47,992 nt of DNA, taken from assembly GCA_017447745.1 (NCBI GenBank), contig JAFSMW010000122.1, positions 1-47,992 on the forward strand, in the 5' to 3' direction. This document shows positions 34,289 through 43,073 of the stretch, one piece after another. Below the pieces are notes generated by a model. That model was not told the DNA's origin. It did not search any database and saw only the letters and a program-made list of their open reading frames with translations. The position numbers and the translations under genes were made by a program. Origin of the DNA: Thermoguttaceae bacterium (GTDB taxonomy: Bacteria > Planctomycetota > Planctomycetia > Pirellulales > Thermoguttaceae). Within the stretch, counting starts at the first letter, position 1; every line of letters begins with the position of its first letter.

Positions 34289-34347
34289 CGGCGCGATGGC
34301 GTTGTCAATCCGATGATGTACAGCCGCCGTCACGCGCGTGGTTGCTT

Positions 34348-35739
34348 CTACATACCCAGCTTTTTCTTCCAGCTTTCAACCTGTTTTGCAACTTCCGCCG
34401 GCGCTGTGGAGCCGTATGACTTGAACGCGGCAATAGCGTTTTTGACGCCAAGAACGTTGTACAAGTCTTCGGTCAGAGCAGGGGCTTCCGCCTGGAATTC
34501 AGCCAACGACAGATCGGACAATCGACAGTTTCGTTCCAGACACAGTCGAACCAGCCGCCCGACAATGTGGTGCGCCGTTCGCTGAGGAATTCCCTTTCTG
34601 ATAAGATATTCCATAAACGTGGTTGCGTCGAGATGTCCGCGGTCGAGTTTTTCTTCTATGCGCTGACGATTAAGCTGAGCGTCGCTAATAATCGGGGCGA
34701 CCAGTTCCAGACAGGCGTCGACGGAATCGAAGGCGTCGAAAACTGCCGGTTTGTCTTCCTGTAAATCGCGATTGTACGCCAACGTCAGCCCCTTGACCAA
34801 AACCAGCAGCGTCTGCAAATCGCCAATCGTTTTGCCGGTTTTGCCGCGAATGAGTTCCAGAGCGTCCGGGTTGATTTTTTGCGGCATAATCGACGACCCG
34901 GTGCAGAAGCGCTGTGGCAGTTGAATAAACCCGAATTCGCTGGAAAACCACCAAATCCATTCTTCCGCCAATGTGCTGAGATGTTCAGCAATCAAAGACA
35001 GACAGAACACAAACTCAATGGCAAAATCGCGATCGCTGGAAACGTCCATGCTGTTGCCTGCGACGGCTTCAAAACCGAGATACTCTGCCGACTTGAACCG
35101 GTCGATGGGAATCGACGTTCCCGCCATTGCGGCGGCGCCCAGCGACAGAGTATTGACTCGTTTTCGACAGTCCGCCAGACGCTCTCTGTCACGCTGAAAT
35201 TTCTCCGTGTAACAAAGCCAGTAATGCGGAGCCAGAACCGGCTGCGCCCGCTGCGTATGCGTATAGCCCGGCAGAATGACGTCCATATCGCCAGCGCAGC
35301 GTCCAACAAACGCCTTTTGCACTTCCGCCAGTCGGGCGTCGATTTGATCAATGGCGTCTCGAACCCAAAGACGGAAATCGGTCGAAACCTGGTCGTTGCG
35401 GCTTCGCCCGGTATGGAGCTTGCGTCCGACGTCGCCCAGCTTGTCTGTCAATGCGGACTCGATATGCATGTGAATGTCTTCCTTGTCAATTGAGAAGACA
35501 AACTCGCCGCGTTCAATCTGTCCCTGAATTTCCAGCAAGCCGGACTCGATTGCCTGAAATTCTTCTGACGTCAAAACGCCGACGTCCGCCAGCATACGCG
35601 CGTGAGCAATCGACCCGGCAACGTCCTGTTTGTACATGCGTTTATCAAACGAAATACTTTCGCTGAACTTTTCCATCAAGGGGTCGGTCTTTCCAGTAAA
35701 GACTCCCCCCCACGCCTTTTGAGTATTATCTTGTGACAT
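34348..35739 (-). CDS. argH: Argininosuccinate lyase
   Basis: ArgH cleaves argininosuccinate to arginine and fumarate, the last step of arginine synthesis. The fumarase/aspartase signature [12 protein letters not shown] lies near residue 280. '[17 protein letters not shown]' (about 93-109), '[20 protein letters not shown]' and '[16 protein letters not shown]' are all present. The start [12 protein letters not shown] is chosen because the family N-terminus begins there; an in-frame ATG 20 codons upstream adds a hydrophobic stretch foreign to the enzyme. It is a complete, cytoplasmic homotetramer-type enzyme. No other arginine genes are in the window. A MITE-like element lies 36 bases upstream. 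Confidence 0.95.
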   Translation of the reverse strand: MSQDNTQKAWGGVFTGKTDPLMEKFSESISFDKRMYKQDVAGSIAHARMLADVGVLTSEEFQAIESGLLEIQGQIERGEFVFSIDKEDIHMHIESALTDKLGDVGRKLHTGRSRNDQVSTDFRLWVRDAIDQIDARLAEVQKAFVGRCAGDMDVILPGYTHTQRAQPVLAPHYWLCYTEKFQRDRERLADCRKRVNTLSLGAAAMAGTSIPIDRFKSAEYLGFEAVAGNSMDVSSDRDFAIEFVFCLSLIAEHLSTLAEEWIWWFSSEFGFIQLPQRFCTGSSIMPQKINPDALELIRGKTGKTIGDLQTLLVLVKGLTLAYNRDLQEDKPAVFDAFDSVDACLELVAPIISDAQLNRQRIEEKLDRGHLDATTFMEYLIRKGIPQRTAHHIVGRLVRLCLERNCRLSDLSLAEFQAEAPALTEDLYNVLGVKNAIAAFKSYGSTAPAEVAKQVESWKKKLGM

Positions 35740-35774
35740 TGTGATATTAAATTGAATTATGAATAGCAAGTTGA

Positions 35775-35919
35775 TGAAAGGCGGTAATGGAGTGAGCATT
35801 AGCGAACGGAATTACGCATTCGCTGTTAGGCGAACAAAACGTTACGATAGTAATTGTCGGTTAGCCTTCGGCGAACTGCGTAACTCCGCTCCTGTTAGTC
35901 GCTTCGTTACCGCCTTCCA
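35775..35919. mobile_element. MITE-like imperfect palindrome, copy 2
   Basis: Same inverted termini (TGAAAGGCGGTAA / TTACCGCCTTCCA) and inner GGCGAA/TTCGCC hairpins as copy 1, with a different core. It lies between argH and the FGGY kinase gene. Confidence 0.75.
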
Positions 35920-35927
35920 ATCATTTC

Positions 35928-37535
35928 TTATTGCCTACTGCCTAACCTCGTCTTAAACGCTTCCAGCCCGGCTTGATAAGCGGGAATCCATTCTGAAACG
36001 GGTTCGACGACGTCTTTGAATTGAACCATCTGTTCGACGGCTTCCGCAGGCGTGTATTCTTCCTGCAATCCGGAAGTGGGCGCGTACGGGAAAGCGCCGT
36101 CGGCAGCGGTTCGACTCATCATAGCTTCTCGTCGACGATGATTTTCCAGCGCCGCCAAGGCGGTTACGGCAGCTCCCAAGGCGGGACCTTCAGAACTAAC
36201 AAGTCGTTTCAGAGGCATGTTCAAAACGGAAGCGAGAATCTTGCACATGAGCAAGCTCTTTGACGTTCCGCCGGAAATGGTAATCTGATTGATTTGCTGT
36301 CCTGCGCGTTTGTGTTCTTCTACGCCCAAGGCGATTAAATACGCCAACGCTTCCAGACAGGCGCGATAGCGCTTTCCAATGTCCTGCGGTTCGGAACCGA
36401 TCCATTGCAGTCTCGGTTCGGTAACGCCCAGCGACGGTTCTGAAACGATAAACGGGTCGATCGCCGCGCCGGAGCAGCCGGGCGCCACAGCGTTCGCTGC
36501 CGCTTCCAGCTGTGCGTAGTCGACGTTCTTGCCCATAACGCGGTCGATAAAATACGCGCCGTTGGAATAACATCTCATCAGCAGATACGGACCCCAGTTG
36601 AGCGACATGACGTCCAAATTGACATCGTCAGCAGGAATGACAGAGCAGGACGAATTGACAACCGCGGAGTTGCCCAGAATAATCGCCATCTGTCCGGCAG
36701 CAACCGCGCCGCCGCCAATCAGACCGGCTTGTTGGTCGTCGCTGGTCGGGAAAATCAAAGGTCGATTCATGTTCGACGGCAGTCGGCATTCAACCGCCAA
36801 AGACTTGGAAATGCGTCCGACAGGAATATATTGATCAATAATTTCCGGCAGCGATTCCCACGCCAAAGCGCGATATTCCTCATTTTCAAGCGCGTTGAGC
36901 ATTTCCTTGCGCCATTCCTTGGCTCGGAAATCCATCATGCCGGTACTGGCGGCGGAAGAGACGCTAATGACGTTAAAATTTCCCGTTAAATATCCGGCGG
37001 AAAGAACCCCATGAGTCGCCAAACGTCGAGTGCGAATCCAGTCCTCTTTCGAGAGCTTCTGTTCGTCTTTAACCAAATGCGAGAGGGAATATCGAACCGC
37101 CCACGGACCGCCGATAAGCTCTTTAACCTTTTCGGCTCCGCCAAGACGTTCCATGCCGATTTGGCAATACTTCGCCAACGTTTGATCGTTCCAGCAAATA
37201 GCGCGTCGAACCGGATTATTGTTCTGATCAATTCGTCCGCAGGTGTGATGAGTAGCGGAAATGCCTCCGCCAGCCCAGTCGTTGATACGACCCAGATCGC
37301 GAAGCTGACTGGCAATGTCGCGAGTCGTCGCCCGAGCCTGTCCTTCCAGCTGAAGCAGGTTGAGTTCTATTGCCCCAGGATCGTCGATGGAATCCCCGTA
37401 CGTCAAATCTGTTGGAAAGCGGGAGGACGCCAGGACGTTCCCGTTAATATCGAATGCAAGACATTTAACCGCGCCTGTGCTGAAATCCCAGCCGGTTATA
37501 ACCGTCTCCGGAGGCAAAAATTTTAATGGACTCAT
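35928..37535 (-). CDS. FGGY-family carbohydrate kinase (xylulokinase-like)
   Basis: This ATP-dependent sugar kinase has the actin-like fold. The N-terminal phosphate motif is GWDFSTGAVKCLAFD (about residues 14-28). 'ISATHHTCGRIDQNN' and 'RAICWNDQT' mark the sugar-binding half. 'TSDDQQAGLIGGGAVAAGQMAIILGNSAVV' holds the catalytic Asp region, and 'ITISGGTSKSLLMCKILASVLNMPL' with 'SEGPALGAAVTAL' forms the ATP site. At 535 aa it is full length. It may act on xylulose or a related ketose, but no isomerase or transporter is next to it, so the substrate is open. The last four residues and stop (GSRQ*) come from a GGCARTA heptamer repeat, as in two other genes of the window. Confidence 0.85.
   Translation of the reverse strand: MSPLKFLPPETVITGWDFSTGAVKCLAFDINGNVLASSRFPTDLTYGDSIDDPGAIELNLLQLEGQARATTRDIASQLRDLGRINDWAGGGISATHHTCGRIDQNNNPVRRAICWNDQTLAKYCQIGMERLGGAEKVKELIGGPWAVRYSLSHLVKDEQKLSKEDWIRTRRLATHGVLSAGYLTGNFNVISVSSAASTGMMDFRAKEWRKEMLNALENEEYRALAWESLPEIIDQYIPVGRISKSLAVECRLPSNMNRPLIFPTSDDQQAGLIGGGAVAAGQMAIILGNSAVVNSSCSVIPADDVNLDVMSLNWGPYLLMRCYSNGAYFIDRVMGKNVDYAQLEAAANAVAPGCSGAAIDPFIVSEPSLGVTEPRLQWIGSEPQDIGKRYRACLEALAYLIALGVEEHKRAGQQINQITISGGTSKSLLMCKILASVLNMPLKRLVSSEGPALGAAVTALAALENHRRREAMMSRTAADGAFPYAPTSGLQEEYTPAEAVEQMVQFKDVVEPVSEWIPAYQAGLEAFKTRLGSRQ
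35929..35946. repeat. GGCARTA heptamers supplying a gene end
   Basis: About two and a half inverted GGCARTA units overlap the last codons and stop of the FGGY kinase gene. Confidence 0.6.
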
Positions 37536-37550
37536 GATGATCTTTTAAGT

Positions 37551-37585
37551 TGCGAGTAGCGAGTAGCGAGTTGCGAGGCGGCGAG
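37551..37585. repeat. GCGAGTA heptamer array
   Basis: Tandem GCGAGTA/GCGAGTT heptamers lie just upstream of the FGGY kinase start. The same class occurs at 42865-42938. Confidence 0.65.
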
Positions 37586-37653
37586 GAGCTGGCTCTAAAT
37601 ACAACTCTTATTAATTATATTTTATACGGAATTGAAAATTATGCAAGACGTCG

Positions 37654-37685
37654 GGGAGCAAACTTTGGGATTGCTCCCTCTTTTT
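37654..37685 (+). terminator. Terminator-like hairpin with no plus-strand gene
   Basis: GGGAGCAA (37654-37661) pairs exactly with TTGCTCCC (37671-37678) around a nine-base loop, followed by TCTTTTT. The T-run is on the plus strand, yet both flanking genes are on the minus strand. It may end an unseen small RNA or be a weak structure. Confidence 0.35.
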
Positions 37686-37778
37686 CATGGTATTAGCAAT
37701 AACGACGTTTTAGGAATGATGAAATACCCGTTGTAATTGAGTTCGCGCTAAATTTGGACGCTTCGAGCGCCGAACGCG

Positions 37779-38903
37779 TCAAGGAGTTGAATAATAACGA
37801 TTGAATCTTGATCGAATAATAAAATAACCGTTTTCGTTGCTCTTTTCATAGTAATTGAGCAACCCACCCAGCTTTTTAAGAGTGTCTTGTGAGTTCTCTT
37901 TTAAAAAAGTTGGATTGATAGAATAGATGTCGTCAAGAAAAGTCAGTATCTGTTCCCAAATAATGTCAGCAGGTTGATTGGGTTGTTCCAACATCGTCAT
38001 TTTCTCATCAACCGATTTTAAATAAGGTTTACAGAGCAATTCGGTTGTTTGCATTTTGTATTGATTCAATAAATTCAGCGGTTTTTTCTGAAATCCGGAA
38101 TCCAGTTTGTTAACTTCGTTAGAAAGTTTGTCGATTACTTCAAGCTGTAAATAGCATGAATATTCATCTTTTTTCTGTTCTAACAAACCGTTTTTACTAT
38201 AAACTTTATCTCTAAAGTCTTGGATTATTTTATTGCACTGATTTTTAATGCGATTGTTAACCGGGCTGTCAGGCAAATCGCCAAGAATATCGTCGACAGA
38301 TAAAAGCGGGAATTTATCCAGTGGCATAATTAAAGGAGACCTCGAAGAAATAACTCCTTCGACGATTTGTTTTGCTTTATTCTGAATTTCAAAAGAAGCG
38401 AATTCTAATCCGATTGTTTCTTCAATATTCAGAAGTTGATCCAGTTTAGGATAAGATCCTGCAACATACTCGTCATTGAGCGCAGAGTTGTAATCTTTTT
38501 TGCACTGCAAATAGAAATTGTAATGATTTTCTGCAATCAAAAATCGAGCTTGATTCATTTCCCAATTCCGGATCAATTCAATAGTTTGAGGATCGTTTTG
38601 GGCGACCTTTTCTTTTATCGAAATATTATTTTTAATATTTTCCAGATAAACCGCTCTTTGGGAAGCGAACAGATTATTATATGCAGATTCATATTCTTTA
38701 TCCAGGACGGCTGAAACTTCTTGCAATTTCGTCTCAACTGTTGGCGTGGGCGGGAACAACGGAGTGCAAATCGGCATTATTACGCTTGCGACAATGACTA
38801 CTAATATCAGCGCTAAACAACCGATACTGCAGCCCAATACATCAAAAGTGCATAACAAATATATGACAAGCGCCACTATTCCAATTAAAACTATCCAAAA
38901 CAT
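37779..38903 (-). CDS. Unknown membrane-anchored helical protein
   Basis: I do not recognise a family. Two closely spaced hydrophobic segments (about residues 2-20 and 25-47) anchor the N-terminus. The remaining 320 residues are hydrophilic and mostly helical, rich in Lys, Glu, Asn and Gln, with likely coiled coils (about 55-105 and 215-275) and no catalytic motif I can see. Several aromatic/basic residues end the chain (FIIRSRFNRYYSTP). Base composition is more AT-rich than in the flanking enzymes, which may signal recent acquisition. It is transcribed alone between the FGGY kinase and a long repeat-bearing gap. A membrane-tethered scaffold is possible; function is unknown. Confidence 0.5.
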   Translation of the reverse strand: MFWIVLIGIVALVIYLLCTFDVLGCSIGCLALILVVIVASVIMPICTPLFPPTPTVETKLQEVSAVLDKEYESAYNNLFASQRAVYLENIKNNISIKEKVAQNDPQTIELIRNWEMNQARFLIAENHYNFYLQCKKDYNSALNDEYVAGSYPKLDQLLNIEETIGLEFASFEIQNKAKQIVEGVISSRSPLIMPLDKFPLLSVDDILGDLPDSPVNNRIKNQCNKIIQDFRDKVYSKNGLLEQKKDEYSCYLQLEVIDKLSNEVNKLDSGFQKKPLNLLNQYKMQTTELLCKPYLKSVDEKMTMLEQPNQPADIIWEQILTFLDDIYSINPTFLKENSQDTLKKLGGLLNYYEKSNENGYFIIRSRFNRYYSTP

Positions 38904-39156
38904 TTTATTAGGCGATTCCTGTTAAGTAAACCCTTTGAAGTCATGTCAAAAAAGCAGAAGGAACGATATGTCCATTCCCCTGTAAACGAAACGTCTCCCT
39001 TGATATGAAATGCCAAGGCGTTTTTATCATTTATTGACTATAATTAATATATCACAAATAAACAAAATGTAAACCCCCAATTTTGAAATCGCTCATTTGC
39101 AGACAGACAGGGAATAGGGATTGTCAAAAAGCGTTTTGAGATTATAATATAGGCAA
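38904..39156. other. AT-rich intergenic region
   Basis: The region between the divergent unknown membrane protein and aat is AT-rich with several TATAAT-like boxes (for example at 39039-39044), so promoters probably lie here. I cannot pair the hexamers confidently. No gene is seen. Confidence 0.35.
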
Positions 39157-39300
39157 TGAAAGGCGGTAATGTAGTGAGCGAAGCGAACGAAATTACGCAT
39201 TCGCCGTCAGGCGAACAAAAAATTGAGATCTATAAGATTGGTTCGCCTTCGGCGAACAGCGTAACGCCACTCCCGTTGGTCGTTTCGTTACTGCCTTCCA
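39157..39300. mobile_element. MITE-like imperfect palindrome, copy 3
   Basis: Same inverted termini and arm hairpins as copies 1 and 2, with a unique core. It sits directly upstream of aat and could carry or block its promoter. Confidence 0.75.
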
Positions 39301-39326
39301 TTAATTGCCCACTCCCTAATGCTCCT

Positions 39327-39983
39327 ATGTCTTCCCGATTTCCTCCTGTCGATACTGCTGATGAAGACGGTTTGCTGGCTGTCGGTGGAAAGCTGACGCC
39401 TGACTGGCTCATTGACGCCTATACGCACGGGATTTTTCCGTGGCCCATGAACGAGGATTATCCAATAACCTGGTTTTCTCCCGATCCTCGCGCCATATTG
39501 CCCTTGGACGAGGCGCATTTCTCCAGGCGTCTTTTGAGAACGATTCGGCATAAAAACTGGATCTACCGTATAGATACAGCTTTTGTTGACGTTATTTACG
39601 GTTGCGCCGCCGACCGGGATGACGAACCGGGAACGTGGATAACCTCAAAAATGATTGACGCCTATTGTGAAATGCACCGGCTCAATTTCGCTCACAGTTT
39701 TGAAGTCTGGGAACCGTCTTCTGATGGCGAAGCGTCAACCCCGCCCAAACTTATCGGCGGCGTCTATGGACTGGCGTTCAATCGCTTTTTTGCTGGAGAG
39801 TCCATGTTTCATACGGTAACGGACGCGTCCAAGGCAGCGCTCTGGTTTCTGGTCAAAACGCTTAAAGAAAAAGGGTTTATTCTGTTTGACCTGCAGGTTA
39901 TTAACGATCATACGCGACAATTTGGAACGATTGAAATTCCGCGGGCGGAATACCTCCAGCGTCTGAAAGAGGCTTTGCGATAA
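39327..39983 (+). CDS. aat: Leucyl/phenylalanyl-tRNA--protein transferase
   Basis: Aat attaches Leu or Phe from aminoacyl-tRNA to proteins with N-terminal Arg or Lys, marking them for ClpAP/ClpS degradation (N-degron pathway). Family landmarks are 'FPPVDTADEDGLLAVGGKLTPDWLIDAYTHGIFPWPM', 'ITWFSPDPRAILPLDEAHFSRRLLRTIRHK', 'GTWITSKMIDAYCEMHRLNFAHSFEVWE' and 'GGVYGLAFNRFFAGESMFHT'. The ATG at 39327 is used because an open frame extending upstream would translate the MITE-like repeat. From there the protein is 218 aa, a normal size. No clpS or clpA is in the window. Confidence 0.95.
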   Translation: MSSRFPPVDTADEDGLLAVGGKLTPDWLIDAYTHGIFPWPMNEDYPITWFSPDPRAILPLDEAHFSRRLLRTIRHKNWIYRIDTAFVDVIYGCAADRDDEPGTWITSKMIDAYCEMHRLNFAHSFEVWEPSSDGEASTPPKLIGGVYGLAFNRFFAGESMFHTVTDASKAALWFLVKTLKEKGFILFDLQVINDHTRQFGTIEIPRAEYLQRLKEALR

Positions 39984-40251
39984 CGCTCTTCGGGGCCTAA
40001 ATTCCCTCTGAGAACTCCCCAAAAATGAGTTTTTTTCCTCATTCTTCCCCTTTTAAACTCTTTTTTGAAAAATTTTTTAAAAATTTCCCCAAAAACGGTA
40101 ACAGCTTGCTGGTTTAAATCGTTATATATAGCCAGAACCCATTTGAGTCTGGAAGAACTCAATGTGGTTTTAGTACTGGACAGGCGAAGCCGGCAGGAGC
40201 AAAACACTCTCTTGTCCATTACGATGTTCCCTCTTACCCATATAATACCCA
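39984..40251. other. Intergenic region between aat and the ECF sigma gene
   Basis: This 268-base gap is AT-rich with runs of A, T and C (40028-40095). A TATAAT at 40241-40246 is too close to the sigma ATG to be a typical promoter. I see no firm terminator or gene. Confidence 0.35.
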
Positions 40252-40767
40252 ATGAATTATTTTATTAATCCTATTGACGCGCCCTGTTACGAAGAACTTC
40301 GTCGATACTGTTTCCGACTGATTAAGTCGGATGTGGAAGCAGACGATATCGTACAGGAAGTCTACGTTCGTTTGTACAAGATCGAGCGCAATCTTGAAGG
40401 CGCGCATTTGCGACACTGGCTTTTCCGCGTAGCGCGAAACCTGGTAATCGACAGACTTCGCTCTAAGCATCCGGAACGCATTGCTCCGGAAGTTGAAGGG
40501 GCGTCTTTATTGGACGCCCCCGACGGCAAGTCCGTGAATCCGGCAACTGCGGCTGAACGGCAGGATTTGATTCAGGTAATCCTTGCCATGCTGGAATGCT
40601 GTGACGAAAGAACGCAAGAGATCTTTCGGCTCAAATTCCATGAATGTTGCAGTTCAACGGAAATCGGAGCGAAAGTAAACGTATCGCCCAGTACTGTTCG
40701 CAAGATTCTTTTGGGTAAACTTCAGGAATTTCGGGAGGCTTTTCAAAAGATGGACGCCGTCGGCTGA
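40252..40767 (+). CDS. ECF-type RNA polymerase sigma factor
   Basis: This small sigma-70 family protein has regions 2 and 4. Region 2 is 'CYEELRRYCFRLIKSDVEADDIVQEVYVRLYKI...HLRHWLFRVARNLVIDRLRSK' (about residues 10-80). Region 4 is 'RTQEIFRLKFHECCSSTEIGAKVNVSPSTVRKILLGKLQEF' (about 125-165), a helix-turn-helix for the -35 box. The linker is short and there is no region 1 or 3. It lies 88 bases before a vWA protein whose N-terminus looks like an anti-sigma-type leader, so the two probably form a regulatory pair, as is common in planctomycetes. The inducing signal and target promoters are unknown. Confidence 0.9.
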   Translation: MNYFINPIDAPCYEELRRYCFRLIKSDVEADDIVQEVYVRLYKIERNLEGAHLRHWLFRVARNLVIDRLRSKHPERIAPEVEGASLLDAPDGKSVNPATAAERQDLIQVILAMLECCDERTQEIFRLKFHECCSSTEIGAKVNVSPSTVRKILLGKLQEFREAFQKMDAVG

Positions 40768-40855
40768 CGAAATCGCCTGACGGACTTTTCCATTTCCTCT
40801 CTTTATTATAATTTATCAACCATCAGTCCCAATAAGAATAAGTGAAAGAATAACA

Positions 40856-42850
40856 ATGAACACTATTAATACTGATAACGCTTCCGCTGAGAAAATTAAC
40901 GATGACAGGCTCATTCTTTACGCCGTTGGCGAATTGACTGCAGACGAAATGGCAGACATTGACGAATACGCCTTTACTCATCCTGAAATCAACAGCCAAC
41001 TGGAAGCTCTGCTTGAAATTGTTGATCTGATTGAGACGACTCCTGAACTTCAACTGGCGTTGTCCACCCCTGATAAACTGTCAGACTTTTTGTCGTTCCT
41101 GATCAGTTTCGGAAAGAAACTCTGGCCGTGGCGCAACAATGGGAATTCAGATCTTTTGGAAGCAATAAAACAAAAATATCTGGAATGGTTTCAAAAAGCG
41201 GAACCGGAAGATGAGTTGGGATTTCAGTATGGGGCGTCGCCATGCAAATCCTTGCCGCAAGATTCGCTCCTTTGCATGATGAGCAACGGTTTTTTGCCTG
41301 ATTATTCCGTTGACGCTGTTTGTGACGTTTCCTACAGCCGTCTTGGTTCGCTTGATACACAGTCCTATTCGCCGCATGTTCCCAACACGCTCGACGGATT
41401 TACAGCAGAAAAGAAAAACGGCTTTTTGACTGCTGCAGAAAACGGTTTTTCGACTTTCGGTTTGGACGTTGACACCGCGTCGTATACTGTGGCAAAGGAG
41501 TACATCAAAGAATACGGTCAGCTGCCGCCGCCGGAATCGGTTCGGGAAGAAGAGTATATCAACTATTTCGACTGGATTTTGCCTCAACCGGAAGAAAACA
41601 GCGTCTGCCCATTCCGACCGACAGTTGAAATTGGTCGTCATCCGCTCAAACCTCGCATACTGTTGGTAAAAATCGGCGTTCAGGGAAGAACTGTTCCACG
41701 AGAAAACGTCCCCCCGCTTAATCTGACGTATCTGATTGACGTTTCCGGTTCAATGGACGACGAAGACAAACTGGATTTGATTAAAAAGTCGCTCTGCAAT
41801 CAGGTTGATTTCCTTCGAGATGAGGATTCAATCTCCATCGTAACGTACAGTGACACTGCTAAAGTCGTTTTGAGTTCAACTCCGGTTAAAAATCGTAAAA
41901 AGATTAAAACTGTTATCAGATCCCTGCGCGCTTCCGGCTGCACAAACGCTTCTGACGGTCTGGTTTTGGCGTATCAGGAAAACAAAAAACGTTTTGACGC
42001 TAAAGGCGTTAACCGGATCATCCTTTGTTCAGACGGCGACTTTAACGTGGGCGTAACAGACTCAGATCAACTTCAAAGCTTTATTAAACAGCAGGCGCAG
42101 TCCGGCTCATTCCTGTTGGTTCTCGGTTTCGGCATGGGGAACTACAGAGATAACACAATGGAAACGCTTGCCAATTACGGTCAGGGATCGTACCATTACA
42201 TCAACAGTAAAAAAGCGGCTCAACGCATTCTGGAAGACGAAAATTTCGGTTCCTTGATGCCAATTGCCAGAGACGTTAAAATCCAAATCGACTTCAACCC
42301 GGCAAGAGTCCATTCGTATCGGCTTATCGGCTACGAAAACCGAGTCATGGAAGATCATGACTTTAACGATGACACTAAAGAATCCGGCGCCATCGGAGCA
42401 GGGCAGAACGTGCTGGCTCTGTACGAAATCGTTCCCGTTGGCGTTGCCAATGAGCTGGAACCGTCCGTCGATAAATCCCGATACGAGAAATTTCATCAGT
42501 CCCAACAGAATGCGGCTCAGAATTCAGAACAAACATCCGCTTTTACCGACAACGACCCGTTGTTAAACGAGTTGTTCCTGTTAAAGATTCGGTGGAAAGA
42601 TCCGGATAGCGATGAGTCTCAATCTCAGGAATTCCCGATTGCCGCGCCAAGCGAGGAAGATAAGGAAAACGTCAGTTCCGATTTCCGGTTCGCTTACTCT
42701 GTCGCCCTGTTTGCCCAGATTTTAGCGAACGGCAAATACACTGCCGGAGCAAAGTTCGACGACGTTATAAAACTCGTTCCAGAAAATCGGAATGAACAAC
42801 AAGAGAAATTCGTCAAACTGGTTGAAAAGGCGAAAAATATTTTAAAATAA
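40856..42850 (+). CDS. YfbK-type von Willebrand factor A domain protein
   Basis: This is a large vWA protein. Residues 1-90 ('DDRLILYAVGELTADEMADIDEYAFTHPEINSQLEALLEIVDL') are acidic and helical, resembling the leader found in planctomycete relatives and zinc-free anti-sigma regions. The central segment 'FSTFGLDVDTASYTVAKEYIKEYGQLPPPESVREEEYINYF' is the family's conserved lead-in. The vWA domain has an intact MIDAS: DVSGSMDD near 296-303, the Thr in SGCTNASDG near 365 and the Asp in LCSDGDFNVG near 398. A C-terminal DUF3520-like region (about 480-660) completes the YfbK architecture. No signal peptide is obvious, so the protein is likely cytoplasmic. It follows an ECF sigma gene and may respond to or restrain it. 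Family is firm; role is inferred. Confidence 0.85.
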   Translation: MNTINTDNASAEKINDDRLILYAVGELTADEMADIDEYAFTHPEINSQLEALLEIVDLIETTPELQLALSTPDKLSDFLSFLISFGKKLWPWRNNGNSDLLEAIKQKYLEWFQKAEPEDELGFQYGASPCKSLPQDSLLCMMSNGFLPDYSVDAVCDVSYSRLGSLDTQSYSPHVPNTLDGFTAEKKNGFLTAAENGFSTFGLDVDTASYTVAKEYIKEYGQLPPPESVREEEYINYFDWILPQPEENSVCPFRPTVEIGRHPLKPRILLVKIGVQGRTVPRENVPPLNLTYLIDVSGSMDDEDKLDLIKKSLCNQVDFLRDEDSISIVTYSDTAKVVLSSTPVKNRKKIKTVIRSLRASGCTNASDGLVLAYQENKKRFDAKGVNRIILCSDGDFNVGVTDSDQLQSFIKQQAQSGSFLLVLGFGMGNYRDNTMETLANYGQGSYHYINSKKAAQRILEDENFGSLMPIARDVKIQIDFNPARVHSYRLIGYENRVMEDHDFNDDTKESGAIGAGQNVLALYEIVPVGVANELEPSVDKSRYEKFHQSQQNAAQNSEQTSAFTDNDPLLNELFLLKIRWKDPDSDESQSQEFPIAAPSEEDKENVSSDFRFAYSVALFAQILANGKYTAGAKFDDVIKLVPENRNEQQEKFVKLVEKAKNILK

Positions 42851-42864
42851 GTAATTGAATCAAG

Positions 42865-42938
42865 CTGCGAGAAACGAGTAGTAAGTTGCGAGAAACGCAA
42901 ACCGTATTCCTGTTACTTTTGCAACTCGTTACTCGCAA
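42865..42938. repeat. GCGAGTA heptamers, inverted pair
   Basis: GCGAGAA/ACGAGTA/GTTGCGAG units (42865-42892) and their reverse complements (42921-42938) flank a short unique stretch after the vWA gene. Confidence 0.6.
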
Positions 42939-42958
42939 TCATGAGTATTCTTCCGTAT

Positions 42959-43009
42959 CGCCATGCAGAAAGACTAAAGGGAACAGTTGGACTGCATGGC
43001 GTATTTTTT
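42959..43009 (+). terminator. Terminator-like hairpin after the vWA gene
   Basis: CGCCATGCAG (42959-42968) pairs with CTGCATGGCG (42992-43001) around a 23-base loop, then TATTTTTTA. The loop is long for a simple terminator, but the stem and T-run are strong. Confidence 0.6.
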
Positions 43010-43010
43010 A

Positions 43011-43073
43011 GTTAGGAATTAGGAGTGAGGAGTTGAATTCGCCGATGACGAATTACTACTGCCTACTGCCTAA
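43011..43073. repeat. Composite heptamer element
   Basis: GGAGTKA units (43011-43034), a short AATTCG...CGAATT hairpin and inverted GGCARTA units (43054-43073). The right end encodes the last residues and stop of the minus-strand gene. Confidence 0.7.

Noticed and set aside
39157..39326. N-terminal extension of Aat by 57 codons
   Set aside because: The extension is a translation of the MITE-like element; the family N-terminus begins at the ATG at 39327.
40241..40246. TATAAT as the ECF sigma promoter
   Set aside because: It is only five bases before the ATG and has no -35 hexamer at a usable distance.
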